The notes below the pieces were generated by a model that did not search any database, was not told where the DNA came from, and saw only the letters and a list, made by a program, of their open reading frames with translations. The position numbers were made by a program, and so were the translations under genes. A stretch of DNA of 64,000 bases, from the NCBI GenBank assembly GCA_947044365.1, contig OX345637.1:8390343-8454342 (forward strand), in the 5' to 3' direction. The stretch is from Petrosia ficiformis. Lineage: Eukaryota > Porifera > Demospongiae > Haplosclerida > Petrosiidae. Below are positions 39,101 to 48,400 of this stretch, piece after piece (the first letter of the stretch is position 1; each line of letters starts with the position of its first letter).

Positions 39101-39916
39101 CCTCCTCTAACTTTGCAGCCACTTTAGCAGCATGGATAACCTCATTCCTTTGCCTAACATTGGGCTTACAATGACTTGAGATTTGAGATGGAGGGTCACT
39201 TCCTTCTGACAATTGCCGATTAACCTGTGCAGCCAAAGACCAACGCCGGCCACCTCTTTTGGGCACTCGTAGACATCTCTTGGCAAAGTTTAGCAAACGA
39301 GACCAAGACCCAATATCATTTACTGAAGACACATCATCCAAAATAAAAGCCAGCTTTCTTGCAGCAAGTTCTCTTGAAGAACGAGGGATTCTCTTTAGTA
39401 ATTTGACATGAGGTAAAACAGAAAACCAGTATCGGACTCAGAAACCTCACTGGGGGTGTTATTGTTATTGTTGTTGTTGCTATTGTTGTTCAACAAAAAT
39501 AGAGAATCAACAACTGGAGCAATGCATTTGGGAGGCTGTCCTGAACCAGAGCAACGGTTGCCCACAGGACCATGTACTCTAACAGCTCCATCTCTCCTCA
39601 GGGGCATAGGACGTAAACAAACAGCACATATTTTTCGGTTGATGAATAATGGATCACCAGAAGATTCAGAACAGATATCTTGCAAACAACTTGAACTAGG
39701 TACATCAGAACTACATCAATTATTGTTTAACAAACCAGCTGGATCAGGGCTACTGTCAGACATGTTCAATTAAATATATCATGCATTGTGAAGGTAAGCC
39801 AAATTTTGGCATATTGAGGATTAGCTTATTATTATTAATTTAATTATTGATACTAAGTTGAATTAAACAATTAATCTTAAAGGATAAAAACTTAATAATA
39901 TTTATTGACCAGTACT

Positions 39917-39952
<36 letters not shown>

Positions 39953-42900
39953 GTTATATGTTATCTTATAGTTAACACAACTGAATACAGTAATTGTAGT
40001 GATGGTGATGTTAGACTAGTTGGAGGAGAAACAGAGCATGAAGGAAATGTTCAAATATGTCACAGAAATGCTTGGGGATCAGTATGTGATGACTACTGGG
40101 ACTCATCTGATTCTGATGTTGTCTGTAAACAACTTGGATTCCAACCATATGGTAGATAATATTGATATCTATGACACACCAAATGAATTTAAGTATAATT
40201 ATTGACACCACACTTTCTTCACTGTAGGTTCTACACGTTATTATAGCAACTACTTCAATACAGTTAACAATCCTTCTTTCGTTTATGGAAGATTCTACTG
40301 CTATGGAACCGAGAATAAGCTAGCTGACTGTTCATGGAATTCTTATTATCTACAGTACTGTAGCTATTATGAGATAGCTGGAGTGCATTGTGAAGGTAAG
40401 CCAAATTTTGGCATATTGAGGATTAGCTTATTATTATTAATTTAATTATTGATGCTAAGTTGAATTAAACAATTAATCTTAAAGGATAAAAACTTAATAA
40501 TATTTATTGACCAGTACTTCCAATGTGTTAGATTTGTTTGTTACACATGTTTTGTTACTGTAGGTGATTGTACTGACGGACATGTTCGCTTGAGAGGATC
40601 CTACATTGAAAGACTGGGAACAGTTGAAGTTTGTGTAAATGGTACTTGGACTACAATTTGTGATGAGCACTGGGATGATGTTGATGCTAGTGTTATTTGT
40701 CAACAGCTGGGACACTCGTCCTATGGTAATATAGTTAACAAATACCTTTAAACGTTGATGTTCCTATATCTATCTATATGTCAGGTGCTCTTGCTGCTTA
40801 TGGATCACTGATCTCAGATGATTACCCAACCAGAATATATGGAGTGAACTGTACAGGGAATGAAGAAAACATTTTCAATTGTCCTATTCATCTTACATCA
40901 AAAGGAGTGGAATACACTGGATGTGCAACTGGTGATGCCGGTGTGTTCTGTCAAGGTATGGATACTCTGACTGACATCTTTTATAAATCATAACCAGTGA
41001 CCTTTAATTAATATGTCCCTATAGAACCAATACTAAACTTTCAACATTGTAATCACAGTGACATCAGACTAGTTGATGGTCAATTACCAACTGAAGGAAG
41101 AGTGGAAGTTTGTGTAAATGGATACTGGGGTACAGTATGTGATGATGGATGGGACACACTGGATGGAAATGTAGTATGTAAACAACTAGGATTTCAAGCT
41201 TCTGGTAAGACAAATGATTTTATTTCTTCGTAAAAATTCAACTGTTACATTATATTGTATATTATATACACCATGTCAAATTGGTGTACATGTATATAAG
41301 GGATATCTATACCACCTGCTGTTGTTCAGAGGGTGTGAATATATCACTTGGTCCTATACTGACTTGGGTTATATCCACATAAACAACAGGTGGTATATCT
41401 GTCTTATATACCTTCTGATTGGATGAGTTCACAATATGTATATAACAGGCTTGGGGCCGATTACGATTGTAATCATAATCAATTGTAATCGATTACAGTT
41501 TTTGTGTAATTGTAATCGTAATCACACCTTCAAAATTTTATGTAATCATAATCGTAATCATGCTCTGTATTAGTCTGTAATCATATGTAATTGTCTGATT
41601 CAGTTAAACGACTTTTTTCCATTGCTGGAAAAATCTTTTGACCTGAAAGGTGCCGCCTTCTCCGTGATGAACTTTTTGAAAAGTTGATGTTCATTAGATG
41701 TAATAGTTATTGTTCATAAATCATAAGATATAATAGTTAAAATCTAATAGTTATTGTTCATTTCCTGTTTCCAAGAAAAAAAATGTATGTAATTGTAATC
41801 ATAATCGTAATCATGGTTTTGTAATCGTAATCGTAATCAGCATTTTTTGATCGTAATTGTAATCGTAATCAGTCTCAGTAATCATGGTGTAATCGTAATC
41901 ATAATCATGTCTTTGTAATCGGCCCCAACCCTGGTATATAATATATATTATATAATGTTCTTATTATCATTATGGTCTAAATCATTATTAATCATTAATT
42001 TAGGGTCAAAACCGAAGTATTGGTCATTGTATGGAAAAGGTGATATTCCTATTATATTAGCTGATTTAGCTTGTACAGGTTCTGAAGAAATGATCACAGA
42101 TTGTGAAAAAAATGTGTATGGTATAACACATTGCTATTCCAGTGAAGTAGCAGGTTTACAATGTGAAGGTTTGTCCTATATATCTGATCACAATGCACAA
42201 TGTGTATAAAGCATAGTTACATTGATGGTGGTATATCATAAATCTTATACAATTTGGTATTTCTTTATTTCATTTCAATTAGATCTTTGTAGTGATGGAG
42301 ATATTCGTATTCCTGGTGGAGGTAGTTCAGGCAGAGTTGAAGTTTGTGTCAACAAAACATGGGGAGCTATTTGTGATAGCTTGTGGAGTTATACTGATGC
42401 CAGTGTTGTGTGTAAACAACTAGGATACTCACCTTATGGTATGAATCAAATAAAAGAAGAAATTTTTATGATCCCCTTTTCCCCCTCTTTTGTAATAGGA
42501 GCCATTGCTGCTAGAAATGGATTCATAGATATCAATATACCAATTCAGATTAATTCACTGAACTGCCAAGGATTTGAAGACACCATACAAGACTGTAACA
42601 TTGATTATGATGTCAGTTCAGAATGTAATGCAAATGACCAGGCTGGTATTGTATGCCAAGGTAGGCCATAATGAATGTTATGCATAAAGATTATAACAGG
42701 AGATCAATGATACAATCAATTAATTTTAATCAAAACACAATATTATATTTGCTCAACTGTGTTGTTTGTAACTAATATGTATCTGAATTTATATTCTAGC
42801 TTCAAATATTATTTCAAGTGATTGTGAACATGGTGAACTGAGATTAAGTAATCATCTATATCCAACTGAAGGAAGAGTTGAAGTATGTATTAACAGAGTA

Positions 42901-45407
42901 TGGGGAACTGTGTGTGATAATAGCTGGAGTACTGATGATGCTAATGTAGTATGTAACCAGCTTGGATACTACCCATCAGGTATATACTAAACATAATTGT
43001 TTATGCTGTATGGCAAAGCATTAGTTGTTATATTAATATTGTGATAATCACCATTATTAGAATGATGAATCAACTGTCAGATTAGAAAGTACATACATAC
43101 AATGCTTTGATTTTAAAATATATTTATAAATTATATAAGGCAGAAGATATGCTAATTTATTCATGCAGGAGCTAAACCTCGTTATGGAGCTTTTTATGGC
43201 CAAGGAGCTGGACCTATATTATTATCTGATCTGTATTGTGCGGGTAGTGAATCAAACATTTTAGAATGTAACAGAAACATGTATGGTGTAACCCATTGTG
43301 GACATTATGAAGATGCTGGAGTTAAATGCCAAGGTCTGTGATACATGTCAATACTGTAACATAACATTATTCTGTTCTAAAGATTGCTATGTATATAAAT
43401 GTGTAACATAACAAAAGTCTCCTCTCTGTAGGTTCATTTCCAGTATATGCTAGTCCTTCATTCGGTAATATGTTAGGAAGTGAAGCAGTTTTCATCACAG
43501 GACCAGAATTTCAGCCTGAAGACGATATAACATGTGTATTTGATGAAACTGAAGTTGACTGTACATATATATCTAAGGAGCAGTGTGTTTGTGTTGCACC
43601 AGAAATTTCTAGTGAACGTATAGTTGAATTACAACTAAGAATCAATAGAAACAAAGCTGTGTTAACTGGAGGAGCAAGCTTCAGATATAGTTAGCTATAT
43701 TATTAATCATGTAATTTGTTAATTGGGATATAGTAGTTATGACAGCTGCCGATATTATTATACTACAGTAACTATATTAAGTGTCAATATAGTGCAAACC
43801 CTGTTGAGCTAGTAAGGTAGTAATGAGGATGCACAATTTACTTATGTCCATAGTGATCATCTCAATGATAATAATATGCACTTTTAACAACTTGGTAACT
43901 AAACCGCCTCTTCGTAGCTAAATTCATTTTATCTATTGTATATTATAATGACATATGGTGATAATTTTACTTTCCTTCAACTACAGTCTCACCAATAGAA
44001 GTTGAGGATGAGAGGAATCTTGTGAGTATTGAAACTGAAACTGAGGATTTCTCAATATATGATGCAAGTAGTGTTAATATTACATGGAATCCAAATAGTT
44101 TAACTGCTGGTTTGTTGAATGTGGAAGACACAAAAGTAAATATTTTAATGGTAAGTTTATTTTTTTTCATGATTCTGTTTACAATGCTGCTACTGCTTAT
44201 TTTATACTATTTATATTCAATAAAATTAATGTAGCGTTTATACAATGTTGACTCTGAAGAATGGATGAATGCAATGAATCTGGTTGAAGATGTACCAAAC
44301 AATGGAAGAGCTCATGTCAATATTCCAGACCTTCAAGAAATTGATGAAACATCATTGAGTCTGGTACAAATAAAAGTAACATTGAGCAGCTACAATGGCA
44401 ACCAACATCCTCAAAAAAGATTATTGCCAGCCATTATCCTTCGTGGACTTGCCCGATTTGCTATCAAGTACATTGCTAAGAAAGTTAAAGAATATGTTAA
44501 AGAAAAAGTTGAAGAAGCAGTCAAAGATGCTGCTCGTAGAATTGCCTGTGAAGAATGGCATAAATTTGATAATGGTGTAAACACACAAACTCTACCTCCA
44601 TGTCCCTGCAAGAAGAAGCAGGCAAATGATGATGACAGATTTACACAAGAAAAAAGTATATTCCAATCAATTACAAGCTTTGTAAAGACAAATCGTAAAG
44701 CTGAAAGTTGCTATAGACAAAGTAGTGTAGGGTAAGCAATCAAAATTATTTACGTAATATAAATTTACTCTTAATTCACTTTCAAATGATCTAAAGCATA
44801 TTTTCTATATTGCACATATTTTGTGTGTACAATCTGTCTACCCACCTGCTCAATGTCATATTAGTTATAATAATATAATATAATATATATAATTACAATA
44901 ATTATGATATACACACACAAAACTGTCTTGGAAAGCTGACAGGGTAATTATTTAACTAGTAAACAAACTATAATTATTATTATAATTGTATAACTAAATA
45001 AAAGCCAATGCATATACAAAAATTTAACTTGTGTTACATATGTGCATGTAGATCATCTGGTCCAAGTCAACAGTGCTGTTATGATGAAGAAAGTAATATT
45101 ATAACTGGAGTTGGCGGAGGATCTGCATATCAAGTATATCCTAGCAATTTGAAATCTGTAATAGGTACTATGATATGTGTGTTCAATAACAAAATTATAC
45201 TATTATAATTATTCCAACTATAATTTTATAGGTCATGCACTGTATGATATTGCCCCATATTGGCTTTGCTGCAGGGGCAGTTTCTCAGCTTGTGGAAAAT
45301 ATTATGATCGTCGACCTAATGATGATTGTTCAGACTATCCCGAAAGACCTCCTCCAGGTGTGCATTTATATACTCCCGCATAATTATCACAACAACATTT
45401 ATATATA

Positions 45408-45461
<54 letters not shown>

Positions 45462-48400
45462 TGCACAGCAAGAGCATTTGGTGATCCTCACTTAGTGTCA
45501 TTGGATGGACATATGTATACTTTTAATGGTAAAGGAGAGTTTATATTAGTAGAGTCACTGGATGAAGATCTCATGGTACAAGTTAGATTCACTGAACCTA
45601 ATATTATTAATGGAAGCAATCAAACTGTAGCCAGTACAGGAACTGTCATATCAGCTGTAGTTGCTAAACACAGAGAATCTGACACTATACAGTTTGAAGT
45701 GATTGAAGACAATCTTGTGACTTTGGTCAATGGAGATGAAGTGGATTTCAGCGAACTGTCAGAGCTAAAGTTTAACAATTTAACAGTCACGAGTAAAGGC
45801 AACAGAACCTACTTTGCATCTCTGGCATCAGGTGTGTCTATTACAGTAACAGAAAACAATGGAGTAATGTCAGATGTAGCTGTGACACTACCTAATAAAT
45901 ATTATCGTAACACACATGGTCTTATGGGTCAATATAATGGAGACACATCAGATGATCTGCTACCTCAAAACAGCAGTACTCACATTTCTCTTAACTCTTC
46001 TATAGAAGATATTCATTATCAGTTTGGACTAACATGTAAGTACATGCTTATGATTATAATTGTAATAATGAAGCAATTGTCTTTCTTACTAAAGTATATT
46101 ATGTACCATGTTCTATTATGCTCCACTATACTATAAGTACCTGTGGTATGTAATATTGACTAGGGATAGTAGATGATCCATCATCAAGCTTGTTTACCTA
46201 TGGGGCTAGTGGAAGTTGGAATACATTCTACAAACCAGAGTACAAACCAATATTTGAAGTCACATTCAGTGATCCTACACTTGAAGAAAAAGCTCATGAA
46301 GTATGATATCTTTATGTTAAATAACATAACAATTATTATTACTATACAGTGTATTAAGAATTTTTCATACTTGATTTAATAATAATAATGCAATTTCACT
46401 CTTTAGGTTTGTGGTAATGATGAGCTTTGTTTGTTTGATGTGGCTGCTACTGGTGATTTGGAGTTTGGAGAAACTACAAAACTGTCAGGAGAACAGCAAG
46501 AAACTGTCACTGTATTATTCCAACCAAGTATGACAATAGTAAAGTCTAACCTCTTTATTCACAAACTGGGAGTTGATACTAGTTCAAGTGTTCATTAAAT
46601 AGATGTTCCTTTATTCAGATGTTAATATTCATGTATTGTGATCATACCTTGAGGGTCGATTGAGGTATCCTTAGATTTTTAAATTTTTTTAATTAGTGGT
46701 TTTAGTGTACATAATAATTATTATTCAGAGTTTCAGTCAGTAAATATATATTATCGCACAGATACCAGGAAATATTTCGAGTTGGATACAGCATTGCCAC
46801 GAGTCTGTAGGACGAGTGAAACGCTGTATCCAACGTGTAATATTTCCCAGGTATCTGTGTGATAATAAATTCATCAAATCATGCTTGTTTTTGCCTATTA
46901 TTAATTAGCAATACTCAAACAATCATGATAAAGATGGTAATTGTAAAGCATTTACAAGTTGACCCCAAACCAGTGGCTGTCTCAGTCTGCCACCAACTAG
47001 GAAAGAGACTTTCAACACTGAACATATAAAAACCTCTCTACTTATCATAAACAAAACTTACCTCATTCAGAATTTTTATCACACCTTTACCATTGCCAAA
47101 ACAAAACAAATCAGAGAGTCTACACACTTTTTACTTTGTGACTCACTGTAAAATAAAATATTCGGTCAGATGATTTTCTGTACAATAAAACTTCTGATCA
47201 CATGAGTCCAGTACAATATGATAAAATATTATCATAGTGTGTGATCTGAATGTCTGATTGAAAATGTTGGATTCGTTGTTTCTATGGTAAACACTGTTTG
47301 ATAATAATTATTCAATTATCTAGCTGTATGTGATCCTCCTTGCATTCATGGTGCATGTGTTGGAAACCAAACATGTGTCTGTTCTACTGGTTACTATGGT
47401 GATACATGTAGTACTCCAGGTTAGTTACACAACCATACACATTTAATGTCATGTACATGTGTACACGAACCAGTGTCAAGATACAGACCCTTATTACTGA
47501 TTTTACTAAACAGTTTCTTAATATTCCATATACCCAGTTTATGAATCATGTGAAGAAAACTTGTGTGAGAATGATGGAACATGTACAATAGTAGCAGGAG
47601 ATTATTTGTGTTTATGTGCTGATGGATTCATTGGACCATTTTGTAACAGCAGTAAGACAATATTAATGTAATTTCAGTAACAATCGTCATACATAAGGAA
47701 AGGAACAATTTTGTACATAGTCAAAAATGAGGTTATAGAGAAAATCATCCCTATTATTATAAAAGGTTGAGCTGTATGTGTCTGATACCCAACTACCTAC
47801 GTTTGAGGTTACTCATTAGAAGTATTATTTTAGTTTCCACATATACTCTTTGTACACCACGCTCATTAAGGTGATTAAGACCCTGGCCCATAATAGAACA
47901 TACATGTAGATATAATGACCCCTAAACCTTGGATTCGAATCCATTAAAGCCAGGTGATGGGTAATCATATATAGGTATAGGAATGTGTTTCTTAATGGGG
48001 GGCACATGTACAGTGATGAAGAAGGTGTGCATAAGTATGTCCAAAATTGAGAACAATCGAACACCTTCCCATCAAATTAAGTTCATAGGGGCTACCATAG
48101 GTATAGGAACCAGGGGGGTATTTGCTACCCTAACATTTTGCTTTTGCTATAAACTATATCTACAGTTATGTTATGAATAATGTACTATAATAATTATATA
48201 ACATTAGTGAATAACTGTCAATATGTACAGCACATGTGACTGTCATTTTATTCATAAAACAATAAAATATAGTTTGTACAATAACCTTGGGATACACTAC
48301 ATGTGTAATTTAATTTATTATTATAATTATAGGTAATATGAGTATTATAGATACTATGAGTACTATTACTATTACTACTACTACTGAGCCTACTGAAAAG

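Larger units (their letters stand above)
36787..39685 (-). mobile_element. Decayed non-LTR retrotransposon with RT and PD...D endonuclease-like end
   Basis: The minus strand carries, in order, a Cys/His-rich start (39395-39685), an RT frame (37527-39341), a CCHC/endonuclease-like frame (36932-37543) and its C-terminal end (36787-37050). They are in different frames, so at least three frame breaks have accumulated. There is no LTR. The (AAAT)n tract beyond the 3' end (36740-36765) suits a non-LTR tail. The order RT - Cys/His knuckle - PD...D resembles R2/CRE-type elements with restriction-like endonucleases; I cannot assign the clade. Its base composition (more GC, few AT runs) differs from the host intron. 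Confidence 0.85.
36534..39971. other. SRCR-R intron 35, expanded by a retrotransposon
   Basis: The longest SRCR-R intron, 3.4 kb. It holds AT runs (36570-36660), an (AAAT)n tail at 36740-36765, the retrotransposon (36787-39685), a 145-bp duplicated host segment (39781-39925) and (AT)n to 39948. Confidence 0.8.

Noticed and set aside
45416..45460. (AT)n tract before SRCR-R exon 51 as a possible recombination site
   Set aside because: A plain microsatellite next to the acceptor; nothing links it to a breakpoint.
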